Virus record (IMG/VR): IMGVR_UViG_3300025030_000138
Span: 1 to 53,075 of that record
Length of the DNA stretch: 53,075 nt
Direction: 5' to 3' (one strand)
Source of the DNA: a virus
Under the pieces are notes generated by a model that did not search any database, was not told the DNA's origin, and saw only the letters and a list, made by a program, of their open reading frames with translations. Below are positions 46,174-52,286 of this stretch, one piece after another (the stretch's first letter is position 1; each line of letters starts with the position of its first letter). Position numbers and translations under genes: made by a program.

Positions 46174-46325
46174 CTCTTCCCTCCCATCTCCGCCACCCTC
46201 TTCTCCGCCGCGTCCGCCCGCGCCGTCTCCGTCCGGGCCCAGCTGCGGAGCTCGCGCAACTCCCGCTCCCGCTCAGCAAGGAGGGCGAGCAGCGCGGCCT
46301 TGTCGAGCTTGGTGGGGTCGGTCAT
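46170..46325 (-). CDS. Small coiled-coil protein, 51 aa
   Basis: ATG 46325 in ATGA overlap. Whole length is one heptad-like helix (A-L-L-A-L-L-A-E-R-E-R-E-L-R-E-L). No family recognised. Confidence 0.55.
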   Translation of the reverse strand: MTDPTKLDKAALLALLAERERELRELRSWARTETARADAAEKRVAEMGGKR

Positions 46326-46930
46326 GGCGTCTCCGGCTTCGGCTGCCGCAGACGCCACCACTCGGGCCGCTGTCGCAGCGCGAGCCTGACGAGGTGGCGC
46401 AGCTGCGCGGGTCCGACTCCGGCGAGGATCCGGGCCGCGAGCCTTGGCTTGCTCAACTTCCTCATGCCGCGGTGCATGTCGTAGCGCGTCGCCAGCGCCT
46501 CCAATTCCTCGCGCCACAACAGGTGCATCTGCCACGCGGCGACCTCGCCCGGGTTGTCGTGGGCGAAGCGGGCGGTGCGCATGACCGCGGCCCCGTGCAA
46601 CCACGAGAACACCTCCACGCCCCACCAGCCGGGCGACTTCGCCAGCGCTTCCTTCTCGTGCTTCGCGTCCACGCACAGGGTCACGCGGTCGAACACGAGC
46701 GAGAACGTGGGCACCTGCGTCGCCAGCCGGCGGCAGGTATCGGCCTCACTCTTGATCTCGTAGCCGTGCAGCCACCCCTCGACCATGCCCGGGGCCGCGG
46801 CCTCACCGACGGCGAGCACGTCGATCCGTCCGACGCCGCAGCCGACGGCAACCTCCTCCAGGATCAGTGCGCGGTCCTGCTCGCGTGCCGCCCAGAGGAG
46901 GACGGCGGCTCTGATCTCGCGCTCGGTCAC
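46322..46930 (-). CDS. sce7726-family putative nuclease
   Basis: 202 aa, GTG in GTGA overlap. G-V-G-R-I-D-V-L-A-V and H-G-Y-E-I-K-S-E-A-D-T-C-R-R-L with F-D-R-V-T-L-C-V-D match the sce7726 family, a PD-(D/E)XK-like fold (D and E-x-K visible). The family takes its name from Sorangium cellulosum but is widespread. Role unknown, probably DNA processing. Confidence 0.75.
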   Translation of the reverse strand: MTEREIRAAVLLWAAREQDRALILEEVAVGCGVGRIDVLAVGEAAAPGMVEGWLHGYEIKSEADTCRRLATQVPTFSLVFDRVTLCVDAKHEKEALAKSPGWWGVEVFSWLHGAAVMRTARFAHDNPGEVAAWQMHLLWREELEALATRYDMHRGMRKLSKPRLAARILAGVGPAQLRHLVRLALRQRPEWWRLRQPKPETP

Positions 46931-47274
46931 GCGGGGCCCTTGAGGGCGGCGCGGGCGACGCAGGCCGCGCAGGCCGGCGACTCGCCCTGGTCGCAGTCGC
47001 AGCCGAGCATGCGGACTTCCTCCACCGCCTCCCTCAGCCTGTCCCGCTCGTCGGCCGCGTCGAGGAGGGAGCCGAGTGCGTTGACCGCGGCGACCGTCAG
47101 CGCCAGCGCATTCGCGGTGTCGAACGGCAGCCCGTCCCGCGTCACCACCGCGTCGCCCTCGTCGTCGACGACGATCCGCTCCTTCCCGTCGCACTGCCAC
47201 GGCAACGGACTCTCCGCGCCGTGCGTCGCGATCCCCAGCAACTCCCTCAACGTGTCCCTCTCCGCCCTAGTCAT
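46927..47274 (-). CDS. Small hypothetical protein with Cys tail
   Basis: 115 aa, ATG 47274 with GGAGGAGAC upstream. N-terminal R-D-T-L-R-E-L-L-G-I, central V-V-D-D-E-G-D-A-V-V, helix, then C-D-C-D and C-A-A-C. Resembles common phage proteins of the same size but I cannot name a family. Confidence 0.58.
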   Translation of the reverse strand: MTRAERDTLRELLGIATHGAESPLPWQCDGKERIVVDDEGDAVVTRDGLPFDTANALALTVAAVNALGSLLDAADERDRLREAVEEVRMLGCDCDQGESPACAACVARAALKGPA

Positions 47275-47432
47275 GGCCGTCTCCTCCCGTGTCTCACCCC
47301 GTCTCGAAACCATCTCCGCCTCTGCCCCAACGTCGCCGGCACCACCCGCTCCCACAGCCTGCCGAGCACGAACCCGGCCGGGAGCGCGCCCAGGGCTAGG
47401 GCGAGGAACACGGTGGCGTCCACGGCGGTCAT
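47271..47432 (-). CDS. Small membrane protein, 53 aa
   Basis: ATG 47432 in ATGA overlap. Membrane helix (A-T-V-F-L-A-L-A-L-G-A-L-P-A-G-F-V-L-G) and a very basic tail (R-R-R-W-F-R-D-G-V-R-H-G-R-R-R). No family recognised. Confidence 0.55.
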   Translation of the reverse strand: MTAVDATVFLALALGALPAGFVLGRLWERVVPATLGQRRRWFRDGVRHGRRRP

Positions 47433-47743
47433 TGCTGCCGGCTCGATCCCGGTGCGTTCGGCACCTTGCCGGCGATCGTAATCAGGGCGGTGGGTCCGCG
47501 CCGGTCCACGCGCTCGACCACGAACGCGAACCCGGCCAGGTGCACCACGTCGCCGGGGAGCACGGGGTCGCCGCGGATCCGCCCCCGCTGCCGCCTCGTC
47601 CACAGACAGAGGCGGTGCCAGTGCGCCCGCGCGTCGGGGTACAGAGCCCAGCCGAGGAGGGCGGCGGAGAGGGCTAGCACCGCCAGCGCGGCGAGCTCCG
47701 GGGACTCGATGGTGGCCCACAGGTCGCCGGTCAGTCCGTGCAT
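47429..47743 (-). CDS. Membrane-anchored small protein, 104 aa
   Basis: ATG 47743; a GTG four codons earlier is also possible. Hydrophobic helix near residues 17-37 (E-L-A-A-L-A-V-L-A-L-S-A-A-L-L-G-W-A-L-Y) then a basic stretch and a beta-rich end (V-L-P-G-D-V-V-H-L-A-G-F-A-F-V-V). Adjacent to another small membrane protein. Function unknown. Confidence 0.55.
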   Translation of the reverse strand: MHGLTGDLWATIESPELAALAVLALSAALLGWALYPDARAHWHRLCLWTRRQRGRIRGDPVLPGDVVHLAGFAFVVERVDRRGPTALITIAGKVPNAPGSSRQQ

Positions 47744-48477
47744 ACGCAATCCCACCGAGGCTCGCTTGCCTCATCCACGTCGAGCAGGAGCGGCTGCGCC
47801 TGCGTCTTGCGGAAGAGGGCCGCATAGGACACCTCGTCGGGTCGGAACGTGGCCCCGATCTGCGCCTCTTTCTCGATCCACCACGCCGCCGTCTCCGGGT
47901 GGTCGCGCATGATGCGGCTGCGAATGTTCCGCGACTTCATGAAGCACAGCGAGCAGTTCGACTCCCACCAGCGCAGGTGAAGATCGAACGGCTGCGCGTC
48001 CCAGAAAGCCATCACGTCGTCGCGCGTGACCCTCGCTTCGTAGAGCGGGAAGGCGTCCTCCCACGCTTCGGCCTCCTTCGCCCGCGCCTTGGCCACCCGG
48101 CGTGGATCGTCGTAGCGCAGGCCCACCACGTTCGCCCACGACTCGTGGCCCAGGCCGCGCATGAGGCCGGCCATCGGCTTGATCTTGAGGTCCGACGTGC
48201 AGAACCGAGCCACGGGGTTGGGCAGGTAGCTGCGCTTGCGGATCAACTCATCGAACCCGCCGGGCGCAGAGACGGTGTGGATCTCGACGCCCCACCGCTT
48301 CGCGCACTCGGCAACGAAGGCGTAGGTGGCAGGCATCTCCAGTCCGGTGTCGGCAAACGCAACGACAACGCCGGGCCGAAGCCCAGCATCGAGGACGCGC
48401 CGAAGCATGTAGCCGGAGGTTCGCCCGCCCGAGAAACTGATCAGCGCCGGGCCTTCAATTGCGAACGGGTTAATCAC
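47731..48477 (-). CDS. PP-loop ATPase, PAPS-reductase-like
   Basis: 248 aa from GTG 48477 (GTGA overlap; a TTG at 48498 is less likely). S16-G-G-R-T-S21 is the PP-loop, followed by V-A-F-A-D-T-G-L-E, R-F-C-T-S-D-L-K-I-K-P and N-C-S-L-C-F-M-K-S-R-N. These match the phage PAPS-reductase superfamily, which adenylates or thiolates substrates. No Dnd or sulfur-carrier genes are seen, so the substrate is unknown; a modified base is one option. Confidence 0.78.
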   Translation of the reverse strand: MINPFAIEGPALISFSGGRTSGYMLRRVLDAGLRPGVVVAFADTGLEMPATYAFVAECAKRWGVEIHTVSAPGGFDELIRKRSYLPNPVARFCTSDLKIKPMAGLMRGLGHESWANVVGLRYDDPRRVAKARAKEAEAWEDAFPLYEARVTRDDVMAFWDAQPFDLHLRWWESNCSLCFMKSRNIRSRIMRDHPETAAWWIEKEAQIGATFRPDEVSYAALFRKTQAQPLLLDVDEASEPRWDCVCTD

Positions 48478-48671
48478 CTCTCCCCCGCCGTCCCGCAAGA
48501 CCCCAGAAACGTCCCCGGCGCCGCGACCCCGGCCTGTCTCCGCGCCTTGCGCACGAGCGACTCCGGCGCCCCGGTCCGCTCCCGGATCGCAGCCGTGGGC
48601 AGGGTGGGCTCGGCGGCGACGAGGGCCACGAGGCGGGCGAAGAAGGGGGGCGAGGCGTTGGGGCGTCTCAC
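48474..48671 (-). CDS. Small HTH-like protein, 65 aa
   Basis: GTG in GTGA overlap. L-P-T-A-A-I-R-E-R-T-G-A-P-E-S-L-V-R-K-A-R-R fits a helix-turn-helix with basic recognition helix. No family recognised. Confidence 0.55.
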   Translation of the reverse strand: MRRPNASPPFFARLVALVAAEPTLPTAAIRERTGAPESLVRKARRQAGVAAPGTFLGSCGTAGER

Positions 48672-49045
48672 TTCGCGGCTGCCGTCAGCGCCAACAGCGC
48701 GGCCTCGGCCTCGGGAGAGAGGCCGTAGGTGGTGCGCATCCCGATCGCGGGCCACGTCGTCTCCTCCGGCTTCCACTGGTCCTCCAGCCCGTAGCACGAG
48801 CAGTGCGAGGCGTTGACCTCGTAGAGCACCCCGTCGCGGCGGAAGACCACGAGCGCGGCGCCCTCGTAGTCCTCGCGGTCGTAGGTGGCGAACACGATCT
48901 CGGCGTCGGTCGCAATGTCGGCAGGCGATCCGGCGGCGCCGAAGCCCGCGAAGTCCGACGCCACCTGCGCGTGCTTCGTCCACTCTCCGAAATAGCGTCT
49001 CGCTTCGACTCCGGCAGTCATGGCCTCTCCGTTGGTTGTGCTCAT
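48668..49045 (-). CDS. Conserved-type phage hypothetical protein
   Basis: 125 aa, ATG 49045 in ATGA overlap (alternative ATG 49021). Contains D-Y-E-G-A-A-L-V-V-F-R-R-D-G-V-L-Y-E-V-N-A-S-H-C-S-C-Y-G-L-E, a pattern I recognise from other phage hypothetical proteins without known function. Confidence 0.6.
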   Translation of the reverse strand: MSTTNGEAMTAGVEARRYFGEWTKHAQVASDFAGFGAAGSPADIATDAEIVFATYDREDYEGAALVVFRRDGVLYEVNASHCSCYGLEDQWKPEETTWPAIGMRTTYGLSPEAEAALLALTAAAK

Positions 49046-49512
49046 CCCGCCCTCGTCGCCGCGCCGTTCGAGGCCCAGCCGCCGAAGTCCTCCGCGCGCA
49101 GGGTCGGCAGCGGCTCCAGCGTCACGCCTGGGGGCAGGGGCGAGGCCGGCGACCGGCGCGGCTTCTTTGCCGGCCCGCGGAAGAACCGGGGGCGGTGGGC
49201 GGTGCACGTCCTCCAGAACGGCGCCGGCACCTCGGCCGCCCGGGCGTCGACGTACTCCACCTTCCGCGCCCGCCGCGGGCACAGCGCGACCTGGCAGTCG
49301 TCGGCGCGGGCGTCGCGCACGATCAGGTCCGGCGGCCGCCCGGGGCCGGCCACGTCCACGGTCACGTGCTGCCGCCCTGCGAGCTCGGCAGCGCGGGACT
49401 CGCAGGCCAGGCACGTGGTCTTGTGCGGGCCGCTGCGGCTGCAGCGTTCCGAGCGGCCGAAGCGCCGCTGCGGCTTCTCGTTGTGGCAGGTGTCGCACGT
49501 CTGCCTATCCAC
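49042..49512 (-). CDS. Zinc-finger-like protein, 156 aa
   Basis: GTG 49512 overlaps the upstream stop. T-C-D-T-C-H-N-E-K-P and C-S-R-S-G-P-H-K-T-T-C-L-A-C make a four-Cys zinc site, and C-P-R-R with R-T-C-T-A-H are further Cys. Basic throughout. No family recognised. Confidence 0.58.
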   Translation of the reverse strand: MDRQTCDTCHNEKPQRRFGRSERCSRSGPHKTTCLACESRAAELAGRQHVTVDVAGPGRPPDLIVRDARADDCQVALCPRRARKVEYVDARAAEVPAPFWRTCTAHRPRFFRGPAKKPRRSPASPLPPGVTLEPLPTLRAEDFGGWASNGAATRAG

Positions 49513-49660
49513 GGATCGTCCTCCTCTGCCGCCGCAGCTCCGCGGCCAGCGCCAGGTGCTCCTCGGCTCCGTGCCGGTCTCCACCCGCGAGGCAGTGGGC
49601 GGCGAGGGTCAGCTCGCGGGACTGCGCGAGGCGGAGGGAGGCGTAGAGGGTGGGGGTCAT
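49505..49660 (-). CDS. Small helical protein, 51 aa
   Basis: ATG 49660 with GGAGGAGCG upstream, ATGA overlap. Two helices (L-Y-A-S-L-R-L-A-Q-S and E-E-H-L-A-L-A-A-E-L-R-R). No family recognised. Confidence 0.52.
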   Translation of the reverse strand: MTPTLYASLRLAQSRELTLAAHCLAGGDRHGAEEHLALAAELRRQRRTIRG

Positions 49661-49785
49661 GGGCGCTCCTCCCCGCAGCAGCTCCCGCCCTCGCGGTCGG
49701 CGCCGCAACGCGGGCAGATCCAGTGGCGCTGGCGGCGGGCGAGGCGGGCTCGCAGCCAGGCGTTGAAGAGGTCTAGGGCGGTCAT
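49657..49785 (-). CDS. Small zinc-ribbon protein, 42 aa
   Basis: ATG 49785 in ATGA overlap. Helix, then W-I-C-P-R-C-G and G-G-S-C-C-G: four Cys in a zinc-ribbon layout. Small size but good coupling on both sides. Confidence 0.52.
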   Translation of the reverse strand: MTALDLFNAWLRARLARRQRHWICPRCGADREGGSCCGEERP

Positions 49786-50156
49786 GGGCGCGCCCCCGGC
49801 GCCACGCACGGGATCCCGGCCAGCCGGCGGTCCAGCCACCAGCAGTAGCGCCCGTGGACCTTCGCCGGTCGCGGCGGCGCCATCGTGCAGGCGTCAGTCC
49901 TCGGCGCCGCCGGGCCCGTCGCGTGGACGGCGTGGAGCACGGCAGCGAGTCCGCGCCCGAGCCGGGAGAAGTCGACGGCCCAGAACAGCCACGGCCCGGG
50001 ACGCAGGGCCCAGGCGCTCCGAGAGAACATGGGGTTGATGATCTCGGCGAGGCGCCAGTTGTTGCGGCTGGCTCGCCTCCCGCGGGTCCGCCATTGGTGG
50101 CGCAGCGGGACCGACGGAGGGCGGTAGCTGCCCCCTACGGACGGGCGCGAGTCCAT
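49782..50156 (-). CDS. Hypothetical protein, 124 aa
   Basis: ATG 50156 overlaps the upstream stop (TGATG). Trp/Arg-rich, with a hydrophobic stretch (P-G-P-W-L-F-W-A-V-D-F) and basic flanks. No family recognised. Confidence 0.5.
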   Translation of the reverse strand: MDSRPSVGGSYRPPSVPLRHQWRTRGRRASRNNWRLAEIINPMFSRSAWALRPGPWLFWAVDFSRLGRGLAAVLHAVHATGPAAPRTDACTMAPPRPAKVHGRYCWWLDRRLAGIPCVAPGARP

Positions 50157-50440
50157 CACACCACCTCCCCCGCCGCCCTCCACCACAGCCGCCCCTTCTC
50201 GTCCGCCACGACATCGGCGCCGTGGGCGCGGAGGAAGCCGCGCAGGGTGCAGGGGCAGGAGACGCGCTGGCGATCCTTGGGGACGGGGACGGCGGTGCCC
50301 TTGCCGCCGCGCTTCTCCCGGTGGACGCGGACGAGGGTCGTGAGCACGCCAGAGGACTGGCAGGGGCGGCAGCTGGAGGCGGCGTGGCCCTTCATCTCTT
50401 CGATCGTGACGGGGCGGAGGGGCTGCGGGGTCGTGGTCAC
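50156..50440 (-). CDS. Small Cys-containing basic protein
   Basis: 94 aa, GTG 50440 in GTGA overlap. C-R-P-C-Q-S-S-G and S-C-P-C-T-L-R-G are two C-x-x-C or C-x-C pairs; positively charged middle. Follows the methyltransferase gene. No family recognised. Confidence 0.55.
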   Translation of the reverse strand: MTTTPQPLRPVTIEEMKGHAASSCRPCQSSGVLTTLVRVHREKRGGKGTAVPVPKDRQRVSCPCTLRGFLRAHGADVVADEKGRLWWRAAGEVV

Positions 50441-51243
50441 TTGGGCTCCGGGGGGAGGGGGAGGGAGGACTGCTTCACCTTCCGCGGCTTGGCGAAACAG
50501 AGCTCGGGCTGCTCGGTCGCTCCGGCGATCCGTGCCGAGGCAATGGCGTGGTACTTCGGCTGAATTTCCCAGCCCACGAACGAGCGGCCCATGCGCTTGG
50601 CGACGACGCCGCACGTTCCGCTCCCGGCGTGGCTGTCGAGGATGGTTTCGCCGGGGTCGGAGAAGTCGAACACGAGCGCGGCGAGTAGCGCCTCGGGCTT
50701 CTGCGTGGTGTGGACGCGGTGCTCTCCGTTGCCGCGCTCCAACACGATCGGGAACGTCCACAGCGCGTGACGCCCGCCGCCGTTCCACCGCTTCCGCCCA
50801 CGACGGTGGGCGATGACGATCGCCTCGTACCCAACGGCGGGACGGTCGCCAACGAAACTCGGCGTGGCGCCGACCTTGATCCATGCGCCGACACGGATGG
50901 GCTCGAGCCCGGCGGCGGTGAATGCGTCGCGCCAGAGGTGGACGCTCTCCACGTCGCAGAACGAGAGCACCCACCGCCTCGTCAGCCGGGCGTACTCCTT
51001 CGCCAGCGCCGCGATCTCCTTCGGAGTGATCGACGCGAAGCCGAGATCACGGACGCGGTTGAAGGACGTGCGACCGTTGCCGCTCTCGCCGTCGTTCGCG
51101 CACCCGGTCGCGCCCCGGCGGCTGCGGGTGTGGACGTGCTCGGAGTAGGGGCAATCCACGATCGTCACGTCGATCGACAGGTCGGGTAGCGACGCGAGCC
51201 CGGCGGGGCCGAGGGCGTCGCCGAGGTGGAGGGTGTGGCTCAC
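50437..51243 (-). CDS. DNA methyltransferase, N6-adenine/N4-cytosine beta-type
   Basis: 268 aa, GTG 51243 in GTGA overlap. Catalytic motif D30-C-P-Y33 (a D-x-P-Y variant) comes first, and the SAM site T-I-L-D-S-H-A-G-S-G-T-C-G with T-Q-K-P is near the C-terminus: beta-type order. No cognate restriction gene seen, so it is an orphan enzyme, likely self-protection or regulation of phage DNA (inference). Confidence 0.85.
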   Translation of the reverse strand: MSHTLHLGDALGPAGLASLPDLSIDVTIVDCPYSEHVHTRSRRGATGCANDGESGNGRTSFNRVRDLGFASITPKEIAALAKEYARLTRRWVLSFCDVESVHLWRDAFTAAGLEPIRVGAWIKVGATPSFVGDRPAVGYEAIVIAHRRGRKRWNGGGRHALWTFPIVLERGNGEHRVHTTQKPEALLAALVFDFSDPGETILDSHAGSGTCGVVAKRMGRSFVGWEIQPKYHAIASARIAGATEQPELCFAKPRKVKQSSLPLPPEPK

Positions 51244-51296
51244 GCGGACACCGGACGGGGCGCGGGCTGGCCGACGGGGCAGGGGCAGGGGGTCAT
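51240..51296 (-). CDS. Micro-protein, 18 aa, linking HTH and methyltransferase genes
   Basis: 18 codons from ATG 51296 (ATGA overlap with the HTH gene stop) to TGA 51240 (GTGA overlap with the methyltransferase start). Reads M-T-P-C-P-C-P-V-G-Q-P-A-P-R-P-V-S-A. Its exact fit makes it a likely translational bridge. Confidence 0.45.
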   Translation of the reverse strand: MTPCPCPVGQPAPRPVSA

Positions 51297-51532
51297 GCGG
51301 CCCTCTTCTTGCGCGGCTTCGTCGCCGGCTTCTCGGGCCACGCCTCGACCGGCACCGCGCCGCGGGTGACGCGGGCGATGAGCACGCGGTACATCCACGG
51401 CGGACCGACCAGCGCCCACCGGCTGATCTGCTGCTGCCGGACCTTTCGCCCGGTGGCGGCGGAGAACCGCTCCGCAAACTCCGTTTGGGTCAGGCTCCGC
51501 TCGGACAGGTACACCGCAAGGGGGTTGGCCAT
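51293..51532 (-). CDS. Cro/YdaS-like HTH regulator
   Basis: 79 aa, ATG 51532. L-T-Q-T-E-F-A-E-R-F-S-A-A-T-G-R-K-V-R-Q-Q-Q-I-S-R-W is an HTH of the Cro/YdaS kind, with a basic Lys/Arg tail. First gene of the leftward operon and divergent from the XRE gene at 51626, flanking palindromes O1 and O2. Likely Cro-like repressor of the switch. Confidence 0.75.
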   Translation of the reverse strand: MANPLAVYLSERSLTQTEFAERFSAATGRKVRQQQISRWALVGPPWMYRVLIARVTRGAVPVEAWPEKPATKPRKKRAA

Positions 51533-51541
51533 GTCCGCAGG

Positions 51542-51559
51542 CTACACTTTTCCGCGTAG
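51542..51559. promoter_or_regulatory. Operator O1 (palindrome)
   Basis: CTACAC-TTTTCC-GCGTAG, matching CTACRC-N6-GYGTAG. Sits just upstream of the leftward HTH gene. A possible leftward promoter (TTGATC, 16 bases, TAGCCT) overlaps it. Confidence 0.7.
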
Positions 51560-51573
51560 AGATCAACAGAGGA

Positions 51574-51591
51574 CTACGCCAAAGTGCGTAG
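51574..51591. promoter_or_regulatory. Operator O2 (palindrome)
   Basis: CTACGC-CAAAGT-GCGTAG, perfect 6-bp arms, 32 bp (three helical turns) from O1 in the divergent promoter region. Confidence 0.75.
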
Positions 51592-51625
51592 GCCGCCGGG
51601 ATGTCGGAAGGGCTATCCTCCCGTC

Positions 51626-51817
51626 GTGGCCCCTACCCCAGGTCAGCGCCTAGAGGCACTCCGCGAGGCTCGCGGCATGAGTCAGTCCGACGTCGCGCGA
51701 GCGTGCTCGACGACGCAGCAGACGATCTCAAGGATCGAGGGCGACAAGAGCGCGCCGACCCTGACGACGCTCCAGGAGATCGCCCGACCCGGGACGCTCT
51801 CCGCCGGCTCGGGCTGA
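51626..51817 (+). CDS. XRE-family HTH repressor (CI-like), short
   Basis: 63 aa from GTG 51626. G-Q-R-L-E-A-L-R-E-A-R-G-M-S-Q-S-D-V-A-R-A-C-S-T-T-Q-Q-T-I-S-R-I-E is a complete XRE HTH with no dimer or cleavage domain after it. No ribosome site; TATCCT at 51614-51619 would put the transcript start at the GTG, so translation may be leaderless, as for lambda cI. The last residues may be altered by a frameshift. Confidence 0.7.
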   Translation: MAPTPGQRLEALREARGMSQSDVARACSTTQQTISRIEGDKSAPTLTTLQEIARPGTLSAGSG

Positions 51818-51822
51818 CCTAG

Positions 51823-51840
51823 CTACTCCTTTTCTTGTGG
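51823..51840. promoter_or_regulatory. Degenerate operator-like site
   Basis: CTACTC-CTTTTC-TTGTGG, one good CTAC half-site and a weak opposite half, between the XRE gene and O3. Confidence 0.35.
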
Positions 51841-51865
51841 CCCGCGCGGATAGCTACTTGCGCCC

Positions 51866-51883
51866 CTACGCGTTTGTGTGTAG
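51866..51883. promoter_or_regulatory. Operator O3 overlapping a rightward promoter
   Basis: CTACGC-GTTTGT-GTGTAG. It lies over a candidate promoter TTGCGC (51858-51863), 17-base spacer, TAGGGT (51881-51886), facing the rightward operon. Confidence 0.65.
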
Positions 51884-52040
51884 GGTTCCGTTCACGGTGC
51901 TCGCACAGACCAGCAGCGCGGGCGGGCAGGGGCAGGGCGCGGAACCGGGGCTGCCTACGGGCGAGCCGGGGCGCTGGCAGGGCAGGGACGGGCCGAGGTT
52001 GAGCGGCCCGAGTAGTAGGCGACCGGGGAGGGTCGCGGAC
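51884..52040. other. Untranslated leader of rightward operon
   Basis: 157 bp between O3 and the first rightward start. G-rich, with no convincing gene and no other named site seen. Confidence 0.45.
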
Positions 52041-52286
52041 ATGGGCAAGCACACCGCAGGGTCGTGGACCGTCCACGACAGATCGACCGCCTACGACATC
52101 GAGCACGTCGGCCCGGACGGACTGAGCCGGATCGCCGAGTGCTGGGACTGGGACGTGGCGAGGTTGCTGTCCTCCGCCCCCCTCCTCCTCGCCGTCGCCG
52201 AGGAGCTGCTGGCCCCCGGCGGCGACGTGCAGCGCGCGATCGGCCTCGCCCGCACCGCCCTCGCCGCCGCCCGGGGTGAGTCGTGA
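52041..52286 (+). CDS. Conserved-type phage hypothetical (M-G-K-H-T-A-G-S-W)
   Basis: 81 aa, ATG 52041 with GGGGAGGG upstream. M-G-K-H-T-A-G-S-W-T-V-H at the start and L-L-S-S-A-P-L-L-L-A-V-A-E-E-L-L at the end follow the pattern of common phage proteins (M-G-K-H-T-P-G-P-W ... A-A-P-E-L-L-A-A-L). First gene of the rightward operon; function unknown. Confidence 0.68.
   Translation: MGKHTAGSWTVHDRSTAYDIEHVGPDGLSRIAECWDWDVARLLSSAPLLLAVAEELLAPGGDVQRAIGLARTALAAARGES

Noticed and set aside
47731-48477. DndC-type phosphorothioation gene
   Set aside because: The PP-loop family fits, but no DndA, B, D or E partner is present in the window, so a specific Dnd role cannot be claimed.
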